Shown here in pieces: positions 1 through 12,075 of a stretch of DNA of 64,000 nt. The stretch lies in contig NC_092188.1 in the NCBI RefSeq assembly GCF_043641665.1, forward strand, positions 18,435,704-18,499,703, read 5' to 3'. The stretch's first letter is position 1; every line of letters begins with the position of its first letter. This DNA is from Enoplosus armatus. Its lineage: Eukaryota; Chordata; Actinopteri; Centrarchiformes; Enoplosidae. A model generated the notes under the pieces. That model saw only the letters and a program-made list of their open reading frames with translations. It was not told where the DNA came from and did not search any database. Made by a program: the position numbers and the translations under genes.

Positions 1-1180
1 CAGTGTTTCCCTTGGATTGTTTTCTTGGCTGTGTGGAGAAGCCTCAGGAACAGTGTTTGTATCATGTGACACTAATCATTTCCACTTAAACTTGTAGTGC
101 GAGTAAGTAAACATTATTCCAAAAAGTACATTTGTCTAGTGACAACAACATCCATCAGAGCCAAATATTTCTTGAAACATGTGGGCTGGGGGACACCAAC
201 TATTCTCATTTCAGTCTTATGTCAGTCTTGACATCTTTACATTTCTTTCTGTGTTGCTCTCTCACCTGCATTTTGTCTTCTTATACTTATCTTCCTTTGT
301 CCTCAACTTTAGCTGAATTTTCACCATCAGCCTTGTTAACATCAGCTTGTTGCTCAAAGGTCAGAAGGGACTATATAGTGTTGCTGCCCATATTTGTTGG
401 GCTGAAATAAAACCTGTGATGTTAAACTTGCCGGGAGCTATTTGAGGTTGGAGTGCAGTACAAAATAATAAATACATGCACCTAATTAGGGAATAGTTGA
501 GGAGAAGCCGTGGCTGCTCTTCACCTTGTCGACTACCAGAGTGAGCTGATATTGTTTCAAATGGATGCCATTGTCATTTTATCATCGATAGGCAGTTATA
601 TTGGTTTAATGTCCATTGACTCTATATATATATATATATATATATTGTTATATATTGTTATATATATACAATATTATATATATATTGTTTAAATTATATG
701 ATAACCTTCTAATAACCTTCTAATATTTGTAATGTACCTTATGTTTTTGAAATGTGACCTGAAATTGCAGGATTTCTTTTTCAGCTTTGTTTATTTATTT
801 ATTGATTGATTTTATCAAATAACATTGAACTGACAGCTTTCACTCAGAAACCACGGTATAAACGGTCATATTCACTGACGGGAGATAAATGTATATATAA
901 TCTCTTCATATATATATTATCATATTGTCCACCCATAGCAGCTGGTAAGACTTTCTAAATCCTGCACATACAGGCTATGGTCTAAATGTTGGTAATTTGG
1001 GGATTTTTTTCTCTAAGTAGTATATAAGGGAAGCTTTGACTTCTAAAAGATTTGTTAGATTTTTGGTAATATTATGGAACATGAGAAAGCCGAGAGGCAG
1101 TACTGCTTTGTCCAGGTTGAGGGAGGGATCGGCCCTCCATCTCTCCACGAGCATTTACTATCTACTAACCTTACTAGTTA
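1..1180. other. AT-rich intergenic stretch
   Basis: I see no recognisable gene here. Open frames are shorter than about 95 codons and have no domain-like pattern. The only structured sequence is an AT dinucleotide tract near 622-689. Confidence 0.6.
622..689. repeat. (TA)n microsatellite with TATATTGT interruptions
   Basis: An alternating TA run of about 24 bp is followed by two copies of a TATATTGT-type unit and further TA. The tract is self-complementary and could extrude as a cruciform. No gene context is visible. Confidence 0.9.
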
Positions 1181-1240
1181 AGAGAGACAGAGGGAGGGAG
1201 GGAGGGAGGGGAGAGGGGGTGAGCAAAGAGAGAGAGAGAA
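1181..1240. repeat. Purine tract: (GGGA)n then (GA)n
   Basis: A run of GGGA repeats (about 1191-1212) continues into an AG-rich stretch ending in a GA run at about 1227-1239. The + strand is almost pure purine for some 55 bp. Confidence 0.85.
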
Positions 1241-1343
1241 AGCGATGGATGTATCAAACAGCAGCCCCCTGCTGAGCGGGGAATGGAAAAGCTGCTGGCA
1301 CCAACATGAATATTTCAGCAGCAGATAGCTACATCTCTCTGTA

Positions 1344-1367
1344 CCCCCCCCCCCCCCCCCCCCCCCC
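1344..1367. repeat. Poly(C) homopolymer, 24 nt
   Basis: There are 24 consecutive C residues, flanked by CT-rich sequence (1333-1460). It lies about 110 bp from the purine tract at 1181-1240. The exact length may be uncertain because homopolymers are hard to sequence. Confidence 0.9.
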
Positions 1368-1660
1368 TCCCGTCTGTCTCTCACCTTTTCCTTCTCTCCA
1401 CATCCCTCCCTCTTAACCCTCCACCACCCCCACCCACTGCTTCTCTCCCTTTACTCTCTTGTGGAGTGGACAGTGATAATGAGGGGAGTGATGGAGAGAG
1501 TGAGACAGAGAGAGAGACAGACCTGCTCGGACTGAATTCTGGGTAGCGGAATCAGAAAATGGCTCCTGAATGTAAATCTGGGAAAGCAGCAGCAGCAGCA
1601 GAGTGTTGCCTCAACTTGGCTGCTTCACCAACCCCCCCCCCACCACCACCACCCCCAGCT

Positions 1661-4330
1661 CGACGCTTGTGATGGTTTGGCCCAGGGTAGTTAGACAATA
1701 AAAACAGAGCGAATGGAACAAAACAAATATCAGCAAGCAGGGAGTTTCTCTGGAGACTTAAATAGATTTTTAACAGTCTGCTATTTTTTTTAAATCTAAC
1801 AACCCATTTCCTCATCTGTTGTTTATTTTTAGCAATCGTGTTATCTTTTCAATTTAGCGTGTGTTTATTTATATGTGAACCTGTAGAGCTGGTCTGTGTA
1901 TTGGGGCGATGATGAAGAAAATAATGACTGATCAGTAGAAATCCCTTGATCAGTAATAACTAATGTTTCTGATAATTGCATATAGTTGCAATAACAAATT
2001 TGGATGCGGAACACACATTAAAGGTGAGCTGTTGCCTGGAGGAGCAGTCTGTGTGATCTGAACTTGTTTTTTTTTGCAAAAAAAAAAAAAAAACTAAATA
2101 AAGAGCTGTTGTAAATTTGTCTAGAAAGTGTACGTTTTAAGCTTGAGTAAAACAAGTCACTTGAGATTGAGAAATTTATTTGAATAATATTCTGACTTGA
2201 TCTGTGCAGCAGTGTCTAGCTCGTATTTTTGGCATCATACCCAAAATAAACAAAACCCTTGGGTTGCCAGGAGTTTGTCATCAGAAACTTTTGGGGAATA
2301 GGGGATTTAATGTGTCTCTTACATCCCATTTAAAAAGCTCCTGCCACTGATTTGTTCACTTTTAGGAGTTAAGTCATCACCCAAAAACATTAATAACAAA
2401 ATTGGCTCTTAAGGATATTTCTCAATCACTATTATGATTAACTGGTAAGAAAGCAAATCTGATTATCATATTTTTACATCTGGGTGGTTGATGTGAGAAG
2501 AGAAATTATTTCATTTTCAAGTGACACCTACACTTCCTTGAGCCTACAAGGGGAAGTGGGACACCACTTTAGGCCATGGTGGCTTATAATGATGGATCTA
2601 TGGCCCTGCTCGCCTTCTTTTGTTATATCAGCCTAATGAATGGGCTAATTCAGTCTGTTAATGTTGGGATTGTAACAGCCGCCTTGCTGATAATGCCAAT
2701 ATTAGAAGCCAGCCAAATAGCCTCCAACCTACATATCCTGTACAGATACATTCTCATTACGTGTATTTGTTTATTTTTCTCCCATCAGTGTTTGTACCAA
2801 GGTATCTGAGGTTGGCTGACACTTGATATGATAGCATCTTTTCCCTCCTTGCCCACATCTTTAATACTGCACACCCCCAAATCTGTAGTCTCCATGGCCA
2901 AGCCAAGAAGACCCTGATGACATCATCTTTTCCAAATAGTATGTGTGACACTGAAGAAAGCATGATGAAACTGTATGGAAAACTTTTCCAATAAAGAAAT
3001 TATACCTAAGATAATGTTAAGGTTTCTTTGTTTTTCACAAGACCTGTTCCTCATATATAATAAAAATGAAATAAAATTGCAGTTGACTCTAAAGTGTCAA
3101 TTTTTGGAGCTCAAATACATTCTCAGCCTTATTTTGAATGTGCCAAAGTCATGGCAAACACTGAGGAAAAACATTATAAGACATCATCATTAATATTATT
3201 TTATGGTGTGGTAAAAAAAAAAAAGTGACGTCTAATCTCAAATGAAAACCTCTTAGCTTCATGAAAAACCACTCATGCCCTTCTCTGAGGCAGAAGTTTT
3301 AGTTCAACGACTCCGACCCCGGCCTGCCTTGCTGCCGGTTTCTTATCCAAGTCAAAGGATAGTGAGGTCATAAGACAGTGATAATGTGCAGCTACATGGC
3401 TGGGTTAAATTTAACTTAAATTAACTTAACTAAAGGTTATGAAAGTATGATAGTTTGACAGTCACTGTCTGGAAATTGATGAAAATCCACATTTCTGTGG
3501 ATCATGTGCTTGAATTTGAACTATTCTTTGGTTTTCTGATAAAAAAACTCTTGTTGATAAAAAAAGTACAAGCATTTACCCAACATACCCTCCCTTGCTC
3601 TCTCTATTTTCTTATTTTTCACATACACCCACATGCAGGCAAAATGACTTGAGATTTTAGCAGCATAGTAGTCTTTTTGTGGCCGCGCTGGCCTTGTTTT
3701 TGTTTGAATCATGTGCCAGTTTTAATGAATATCGTTCAGGCTGTTCTTGCTTGTGTTCCCAGTGCGGTTCTCTGATTCATAGTTAATAACATGTTAGGTT
3801 TGCATCATGCAAAATGAAAAGGCCCACATTGCCTCTAACATTAATACTGAACAAACACACTCTGAGGAATCTGCAGATGTGCTGCAGAACTCACGCTCCG
3901 TTTAAATAATTAGTGCAAAGGCAATAATTAGCTTTTGATAGAAACTACTCCAGAATGAAGAAGAAATTACAGCAAAGGCAAAATGGGGAATAAACTGATG
4001 AACATATAGCTCTGTAAGTATCATAATATCAGTTGTACCATTATTCTTTGGCTGGACAATGACTCCAGCTCCACAGTCTGCAGTTGATCCTGTTCCTGAC
4101 CTGTCGACTGGAGGACACGAGCTAAAAAGAGAGTTTCTTCTCACAGATCCATCGTTGGGTTCTAACTCAGTATTAGCTGTGTGCTGCGTTTGAGTGTGCA
4201 CTGTGTGAGGTGGAGTGGTGGCCCACTGGCTGGTTAGTTTTCCATCTGCAGATATGCCTGTCATCGTACAGGCCCAAGTGCTTGCCCCTGGCCAAGATAT
4301 GGACCAATAGTGACCTCTGATAACACTTCT
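1661..4330. other. Intergenic, no gene recognised
   Basis: This stretch holds a 16-nt poly(A) run near 2078-2093, preceded by poly(T), and an A-run near 3212. The longest open frame is on the minus strand at 3902-4357 (151 codons). It is not repetitive but matches no family I know. Nothing else supports a gene. Confidence 0.55.
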
Positions 4331-4427
4331 GCTAAATATGAGCATGTGCGTGTACATGTATGTGTGTGGTGCAACAGATAAGAGTGAAAGTGAGTGTCTG
4401 TTTCTGGAAAGGATGGCTGTATGTGGC

Positions 4428-4484
4428 TGTGTGTCTGTGTGTCTGTGTGTGTGTGTGTGTGTGTGTGCATGGGTGTGTGTGTGT
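4428..4484. repeat. (TG)n microsatellite, interrupted
   Basis: TG/TCTG repeats are broken by CATGGG. A CA-rich segment follows at 4580-4615. Frames across it give only Cys-Val or Thr-His repeats. Confidence 0.9.
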
Positions 4485-4739
4485 TTAATAGTCTGCTTAG
4501 TGTTTCATGGTGGTAAATCATTCGTTCTGTCTCATCTCACACATCGCTGGACAGCAGAGTCTGCACTACCCTGATAACACACACATGCACGCACACATAA
4601 CATACACACACAAAGTCTCACATACAAGCAGTAGCTGTTTCACACACTCTCTTAGACAAGCACACAAGCACCAAGGCCGTGCACAGCCTCCCACACTGAC
4701 TTTACAGACTAGTAAATACTGCAGCCTGTAGAGTATCAG

Positions 4740-6100
4740 CCAGTCTATTTGTCTGTCTGTCTGGTTACTGCCCTGCCTGTCTATCCCCCGCTGTCAAGGT
4801 CAGTATTGTAACCGAAAGCTTCTACATCTGTTAGCCAGTGAAGCTCTGTGCTGCGACGGGGTTACGGTTATGCAAATATAATGTAAAGGCCAAAACTTGA
4901 CTTACCAGCTTCAATCTAGCAAAGGCTGCTCTCACACAAGCATAAATATGACTTACGTTAAAAGTTTCTTAATCAAAAGAAAGCTGTCAATTATGATTTA
5001 TTTCTGTAGCACTTCTCAAAACCACTATTTTAAAGTTTTTTCCACAAAACAACAAAGACAATGAAATAGAAATGAAATCAACAAGGCTGAAACCAGTAAA
5101 ACCTAAGATGTACAGCGTATAATACAAAAAAAGATGTCAAGCATTAAAAGATATACAAATTTTCCATAGGCTAATTGATCAAATGACTTTTAAGAAGTGA
5201 TTTAAAGGAAGATAATGCACCTGGAACGGGCAAGGGGAGAGCAACTCAATAGCAAATCTGCAGCTTAGCCATGAAGAGCCAAAAAAGTCATCAATAAACC
5301 AAGACATCTTTAAAACTCAAAACTGGTCCCATCTTGGATATATTTTTATATGATCAAAACAGGATATGATGACAGGATATGATGATATGTCAAAATTTAG
5401 GCCGCAATAAAAAGAATGCATGTTGTCAGCAATGACACCCAGATATGACTTGATTAACTATCCATTGGTGTACCATTGTTGCCTGATTTGATGTGTATTT
5501 GGAGTTTTAATCCCAGAAAACTTTACTGAATTACTAACTCCATGTAAGTGGACAACCTGGACGACAGGGAGAGAAGAAGATAAAGACAGAGAGATGGATA
5601 AAGAGATACTAGTAGTGGACAGATAAGAACAGCGGAAAAGCTGTAGAGAACAAACAAGGTAAAGAGGGACTACTAGAGAGAATGAAAGAAAGAAGAATAG
5701 ATGGGATGGGAAAGGAAATAGATAAGTGAGAATGAGAGATGGGAGGATTGATAAGAGGGGGAGGTGGAGCGCGCCTGGCTGCTGGGAGCAGAAGATGGAG
5801 GCAGGAGCAGATGAGTGGGGGTTAGATAGGTGAGCAGAGGAGAAAGAGAGTGAGAATCTTTCCAACACAGAGGTTATTAAGCTATTGAACTCACATAGAG
5901 CAGTAATAGATGGCAATGAACCGTATGTGTGTGTGCGTGTGTGTGCAAGTGTGCGGAGTATGTATAATGGAGGGTTGATACTGCCGGCTCTTAATGGTAA
6001 TTTTGGTCTGTCAGTCTTCTAAAGGCCATCGCTGTGGGCCATCAGCCAGCCGCACACAAGCACTGGCACCCTGCAAATGTCACCATTATCACAGTGGGCT
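4740..6100. other. Intergenic, purine-rich centre
   Basis: No gene is seen. An imperfect tandem copy of ACAGGATATGATG lies near 5358-5385. The stretch 5560-5860 is strongly A/G biased on the + strand, which produces a 152-codon Ser/Leu-rich minus-strand frame that I regard as an artefact of composition. Confidence 0.55.
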
Positions 6101-6104
6101 GTGC

Positions 6105-6245
6105 ATGTGTGTGTGTGTGTGTATCTCAGTGTGTGCATGTTGAATTACTTTCGTGTCTTCTGCCAAATCAGTCCTTGTTTCTTGCTTTTTTCTCTGAGTC
6201 TCTCCATGTGTCTGTCTGTCTGTCTGTCTGTCTGCCTGTCTTTCT
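6105..6245. repeat. (TG)n and (TCTG)n microsatellites
   Basis: A TG run at 6105-6122 is followed by a TCTG tetranucleotide run at about 6210-6243. The block is pyrimidine-rich. Confidence 0.88.
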
Positions 6246-8116
6246 CTTTGTCCTTAACATTCACTCCCTCTTCCTCTCACTGTATTGACGAGTCAGGCTG
6301 TAAATATTTACATACACTGAAACCCCGTCGATCGATCTCTGTCCATTTCTGCCTCACATTGACAGGGATCAGTTACGTTCCCAGCTCTCTCTGTAATTGG
6401 CTCTCTCTTTTTTTCCAGCCGTTGTTCATTATTTATATTGTCTGTGTTTCCAACAACCATAGCTCCAATTTTAACATTTCTTTTAAGTAACTGACAGCCA
6501 ACATTGTCTCTCATGTGTAGAAAATGTTTTATCACCATGGGGCCGAACTAAACCATTGATAATGCATGGGAACATGCTTGTCAAGAGAGAATTCAGTTTT
6601 TCTCTCTGGAAAAACGTTGTTTTTTGGGGGGTATTTTTGGAGACCCGTGGTTTCTGCAGAAGATGTATGTTACACAGCTGTTTTCGATGTAAGATATATA
6701 TTTTTGTCATTTTATGAGGCATTTTCAGTTGTCTAGAACTATATAAAATGGCAGACTTCAAGTCTGGAGGTTTTGTTCACTTTAGCCCACTTGATTTTTC
6801 CCATTTATCATTCATCATAGAGCTTTGCCATATGTCACAAACCTTGAACATACAAATAAAACATTCAAAACAGTGTGCATGGGTCTTACTTAGATTGTGT
6901 AATGCAAGGTGTATAGGTCTTCTTAAAATAAGTTATTTTTGAAGCTTTCTCACTTGGCTGAACCATAGTATTTTATTTCAATTTCTATTCAAGAACACAC
7001 TCCCATACAAGTGTCAGGATGTATCACTGGACCTTCAGCATTTCACAACGGTATGGTATACATGACACTGAAAGGTTGAGAGCCACCCAGGACCAATTCA
7101 ATGGTTATGTGCATTATAGTCAGTTTATTGGTAAGTATTGGGCAGTAATTGCCTTGCAGTTTTAAGACAGGTTGGCGCTTCTTTTAGATCAACAGAATCA
7201 GGTGTAGCAATAAAGGTCATATTCATTCTGACCTTCCTTGTCACATCGTCTGATATGATTTTAGGTATAATGGACAAAAAGCAGCTGTACATGTAGATGA
7301 CACCTTTGTATGACTTTATAATCACACAATAAACAAACATAATCACCACAGATCAGCTGCAACAATAATCGCAGGATGATGATTGGTCTGTTTTGTGATT
7401 GTCAGAAATTGAAGAATTCAGTAGGTTACTATACTTTAATTGTTAGTTTTAGGTAATGTATGTTTCTATGTGCATACATATAGTAACAACAGTTTCCTCA
7501 GTAAAAGTGAGAAAGTAAAAATCCTAAATAAATACCCACAACTACCTTGATGATGAAAGTGATGAAGAGGATGACCCAAAGTGTGTAAAAAACAATGTGC
7601 TGATTCTTTTCTGCTTCTAGACGTTTCAGTTACTCTGCACTGATTTTGCATTGATGCCTTCTGCTTGTCCAACAGAGCATACCTTTTTCCTACAATTGTT
7701 TGTTTGTTGGACCACAATGCATACTCCCTGTTTGTGTTTTACTCAGGGAGGCTGCTGCACTGCATAGAAAGAACTACAAAGAATGTTAAAAACAATGAAA
7801 ACTGAATACTTTTTTGTTTATCCTGACTGGCCAACACATAAACTCTTCTGTGTGATTGCTTCAACTTTGCCCCCATGATAAAATGTAATACTGGAACATG
7901 CAGTGGATGCTGACAACTTTGACATTTGCAGTTTATGTTATGAAATAGTCATGAAAGTTGTGGCTTTTAAAAACCAAAGGGGGTTATGTAGCCTGATGTG
8001 GTGTGTGGCATGCTGGGTAATGCTTCCTGACAATGACTCTCTATAGACTTAGACAGCTTCCAACTGACTGAATAGGAATTAGACTCTATTCACCACCACA
8101 CCCAAAAGGTCTGACC

Positions 8117-8118
<2 letters not shown>
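6245..8118. other. Intergenic, no gene recognised
   Basis: AT-rich single-copy-looking sequence. I see no exon-like frame, RNA gene or recognisable transposon signature in it. Confidence 0.5.

Positions 8119-8153
<35 letters not shown>
8119..8153. repeat. (TG)17 microsatellite
   Basis: A pure TG run of 35 bp with no interruptions. Confidence 0.95.
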
Positions 8154-8155
<2 letters not shown>

Positions 8156-8880
8156 GGCTGGTGGTAACATTGCAGAGGGCCCAGTATCGTATTGTCCTCT
8201 GGGAGATCAATGACATTCCCCTCCTTTGAGTCCACAGATTATCTGTCTGCCCGCCTGTCTGAAAATCTGTCTGTTTTTCTGTCTCTGCCTGCTAAGCTTT
8301 CTCTCTTCTATACTCCGGCCCTCTGTCCTTCATTCTGCATTTCTGCTTTTCTACTGCAGTGTTTGCCTTTCTGTGTGCCTCAGTGGCAACACGCCTGTAT
8401 TTTAAGACCACTTATTTTAGATTTTGTTAGAATTTAAAAGAAGTCTAATGAGGCCATCCTTAAAGACAACCCTTACATATCCATGCATCATGATGCAAAT
8501 GTTTGATTTGAGCAAACAATGCACTTCCTGCAAGCTGCAGGTATTATAGTAATATAATGTGCAAACACTGGCCTGCTGACAAGATCTTCTGGTTGGTTTT
8601 TATTGTCTCTGAATTAAAGGGGTTCTGTTTGACTTTGGCCAAGGTACACATGGCAAAAGCTTCCTCTTGTGACTCCAAGATAATAGAAAGAATGGTTTTA
8701 CCTCCAGGAATATCCAAATATGATCCAAAAACTTTACAGACCATCAAGTCAGACATGACTCTAAATCCACCATTTTGCAGGGATGGATTCACGTGTAAAG
8801 TGATTTTTTACTTTATTTTCTACTGAGATGTTACTTTTTTGCTGGTATAGGATCAGTAAGTGATTGTAAAAGTTACTGAC
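8154..8880. other. Intergenic, no gene recognised
   Basis: Two short overlapping frames on opposite strands (8557-8826 and 8544-8792) have no recognisable domain. Nothing else is seen. Confidence 0.5.
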
Positions 8881-8884
8881 ATGG

Positions 8885-9020
8885 GTGCTAAAAGATAGAT
8901 GAGTGGTTATGACCCCTGCTTCTGCAACCACATGTGTTCTCTTTTCGCCCCGAGGATCAAATCCCTCTTGCCCACCCCCCTCCTCTCCTGCTGCTAAAGT
9001 AAAGAATACAAATACCAATG
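8885..9020 (+). mobile_element. Possible diverged tRNA-derived SINE
   Basis: An A-box-like word (TAGATGAGTGG, about 8896) is followed about 55 bp later by a B-box-like word (GAGGATCAAATCCC, about 8953). A C/T-rich stretch and an A-rich end (about 9000) come next. This order is typical of a SINE with a tRNA-like RNA polymerase III promoter. The A-to-B spacing is longer than in a tRNA and the flanks lack a clear target-site duplication, so the call is tentative. Confidence 0.4.
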
Positions 9021-11220
9021 ATGGCAAGATAACCCAATCTTGTTAAAAATAAAAACCCTGTAAACAGCAAGGTCTTGCTGTTGTGATGTTATTGACATTC
9101 TGAACTGCAATGAAGCTGAGATGTAATGTCATAATACACTACATGAGGACACATGCAGTTACTGTAAGGATGAAGACAAGCAGACTTGACACATGTACAA
9201 TAATCCAATTCACATCCTCAATTCTTTTCTTGAAACACACCCCGCCATCAGTCATCTTTAATGTGCATTTGTGTGTATTGGATGTGTGTGTGCAAATGCG
9301 TATGTTTGTGTGTATACATATGATTCAATTCAAGCAGCAGCCATTGATTTTCAATACACTTGCAGGTCACTGTAGAGAACAATATACAGTAAGTCTCTGT
9401 GTGTTGGTTGGGAGGAGTGAGGGGCGGAGATACTCAGCAGACTACAACTGTTGCAAATTTGTCACAGAGATACTGATGTTTCCATGTGATTAACAGAGTG
9501 ACATCCTGTGCTTGTGATGTAAATAGTGTAGGCAACACCAATACTCAAAGAAACTTACTTGAAGGAAAATATTGTGCTCAAAATGGGTTGTAATGAAAAG
9601 TAGTACAATCATGAAACAAATTCGAGATGAATTGAAGATTAAGAGCAGTTTAAATAACATTGTCTAAAGGCTAACTTCATCTTTCTATCTCTAGTGTTCT
9701 TGGATATGGAAAAAAGCATCCTCACCTTTCACCTTTTGATAATGAAGGAACGGGGCTGTCCTTTTATAAAGGTCATTTCATGGTTCCTCTGCTTTATTAG
9801 ACTGCTGTGGAGAAATAAGAAGAGAAAGGCAAGGCAAGAGAGTAGGACAGCGCCGGAGTACAGGACTCGAGTGGGTGAGAGTTAATATTAGGTGTAAAAA
9901 TGGAGCCTTGGCTGTTAATTTGATGGCATTTTGCCATTTAAAGGTCCTGCGTGAATGGGTATGTGGTACCACAATTGTAGTACAAATCAGTTCCAACAGT
10001 GTGTCTGCTCAAGATGTAGTAATTACCATCGATATATATTACTGTTATGTGCACACACAATGCAGAACACTCTGTGTGATGGTTGTAATTTCAGGCAGCA
10101 AAGACTTCTCAGTATTGGTGACGGTGATTTGATCTTTCAGGGGAAATTTGTCCTATATGTTAATATTTCTGGTCTTCTAATTGTGTATCCATTGATATCC
10201 ATTGATATCCACTGTGAATGGAGAATTGATTTACAAATAAATAAATAATAAATGATGAATAAACAAACCATAATACTTCAAATGCCATTAGCATTAAGCA
10301 GTAACAGTCATGTCATGTTGTTCAGTATCACTGTCTCACGGACTGCTGCATACAGCGAGACTGTGTACCACAGCAGATGTTACCTCACTAGCTGTCATTT
10401 GAAATTTTTATTTGCAAGTACAGAAATATATCTTGTCTTGCATCTTAGATTATGAATCAATCCTTAGATTGTGAGTTAGCTGGTTCACTTTAGCAGTTGT
10501 TCAGCAGTTCAAAACGATCAACCGATGTCAAGATCAGTCAGTCGGTCGAGGCATTTCTGCATATTGGTTTCCTCCCTTCAAAAATGCTAAATGTTAACAA
10601 GAAATGTGAAAATATTTTGTTTGCAAAAATGGATGCCATTTCAGTTGAACTTTTAAAAAGCACTGTAGTTTATTTTGAGTCAATCCCACATACATACTAC
10701 ACCACATCCGCAGCTGAAAATAGTCCCCAACAAATGCACCATTTACTCCTGGTTGGGTAACATTTACTAAAAACTGCAGTGCCCAGCTGTTTTACATAAA
10801 TATTTAGTAGTTTTTAAAAGTGAAAGTATACCTTTGCAACCTGTTTTTAAATATTTACATCTTCAGTAAGAACAAATGGGCTTAGGGCAGATAGCCACAC
10901 GCAGGCTGGGGAAGTCAACACATTGTTGGTTTTTTCTTTTTCATGGGATTTGTTGACAATAAGATAAATATAGAATATTGTCAGCATTATCCTTTAAGAT
11001 GTCGCTTGTGTAAACAATAGAGGCTTGGCTGAAACGTGTTATTTACTCTGCTAATGTTGTGGAATATACGTGTGTGAAAGCTCCGAACATGAGACAAAAG
11101 TGAGCTGAAGACAGGAAGAAAATGAAGAGAAGGAGGAAAAGGAGGAATGAGAGAGGGCACCTCCACAGCTGATGCTACTCCCAGCCAGAGGGTTCCAGAA
11201 AAACACACAAAGTAGCCTTC
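9021..11220. other. Intergenic, no gene recognised
   Basis: AT-rich sequence. A 10-bp unit ATTGATATCC is tandemly repeated at 10191-10210. No coding exon is apparent. Confidence 0.5.
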
Positions 11221-11224
11221 GCTA

Positions 11225-11394
11225 TGCACATGTGTGCGCGCACACACACACACACATAAACACACAAACACACGCAGGTGGGACTAAGGAGTGTAGTGTG
11301 CCAATTTGTTGTGCCCCTGGTCCCCTCTCTGGAGGCTCACAGACAGGCATCCAGCCATGCCAGGACTGGCACTGGTCCCGCGAACACACACATA

Positions 11395-11439
<45 letters not shown>

Positions 11440-11530
11440 CTCCACTCTCACTACACTGTGGCCGCAGGCACTGCAGTATCAGGGTTTTCAGGATGTGTGT
11501 GTGTGTATGTGTGTATCTGTGTGTGTTTGC
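11225..11530. repeat. CA and TG microsatellites in inverted order
   Basis: CA-rich sequence at 11239-11272 and a (CA)20 run at about 11398-11437 are followed by an interrupted TG run at about 11494-11526. The CA and TG tracts are complementary and only about 55 bp apart. Reading frames of 100-161 codons on both strands come from these tracts and are not genes. Confidence 0.92.
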
Positions 11531-12010
11531 TTCCACTTTTCTCCATTTTCATAGACCACAAGAGACAAATGCTGAAGAATTGGGAGCATGTGAAAGACAC
11601 TGCAGCCCTTTTCACACATGGAAAATGGAACATTGCTTACTTCAACTATCTGTGTAAGGTTGTGGTCCACACTTGCTCATATGTTACAATTCCATTTCGA
11701 CTATTTTCACGCATGACTGTTGTGGATAGACTGTTTTTTCTTTTTCCCTCCTGTCCACGGTGACAGCACTGCCGGAGAGCAGCAGTGAGTTGGAAAATAA
11801 TGCCATGCAGAAAGAAGGGTGTCTTAATTCTGTCACATGCTGCCCCCAGGGACAAATTTTACAAATGATTTAGCAATTGAATGACTGTTAATCTCCATGC
11901 CTTCAGACAGAAAACAGCCCTGTGTTAAGAAAATGCAACTGGCTGCCCTGGTGTGCATATTAGAAAGTAATCTCACAGAAATGTGCACTTGCATGTTATC
12001 AATTGTCCAA
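11531..12010. other. Intergenic, no gene recognised
   Basis: No repeats or exon-like frames stand out in this short stretch. Confidence 0.45.
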
Positions 12011-12014
12011 CTGC

Positions 12015-12075
12015 CAGATGACGTTGCATTGCTTGCCGGCAAAAGTTGAACCAGGTTCAACTGAACATAGTTCAT
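12015..12075. mobile_element. MITE-like fragment, copy A
   Basis: Contains GATGACGTTGCATTG followed by a near-perfect palindrome (AGTTGAACC / GGTTCAACT, 12045-12063). Related wording in the same order occurs near 23265 and 26090. The element boundaries and superfamily are not resolved. The palindrome resembles the middle of non-autonomous DNA transposons. Confidence 0.4.

Noticed and set aside
3902..4357. 151-codon minus-strand frame of ordinary composition
   Set aside because: No family resemblance and no convincing splice or promoter context. Kept only as a note in the region description.
5458..5916. 152-codon Ser/Leu/Phe-rich minus-strand frame
   Set aside because: It lies over an A/G-rich (CT-rich on minus) patch, so stop codons are depleted by composition. 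No motif is seen.
11172..11763. Two overlapping 161-codon + strand frames rich in Thr-His and Cys-Val
   Set aside because: The openness comes from CA and TG tracts. Flanking parts have no domain and the frames overlap each other.
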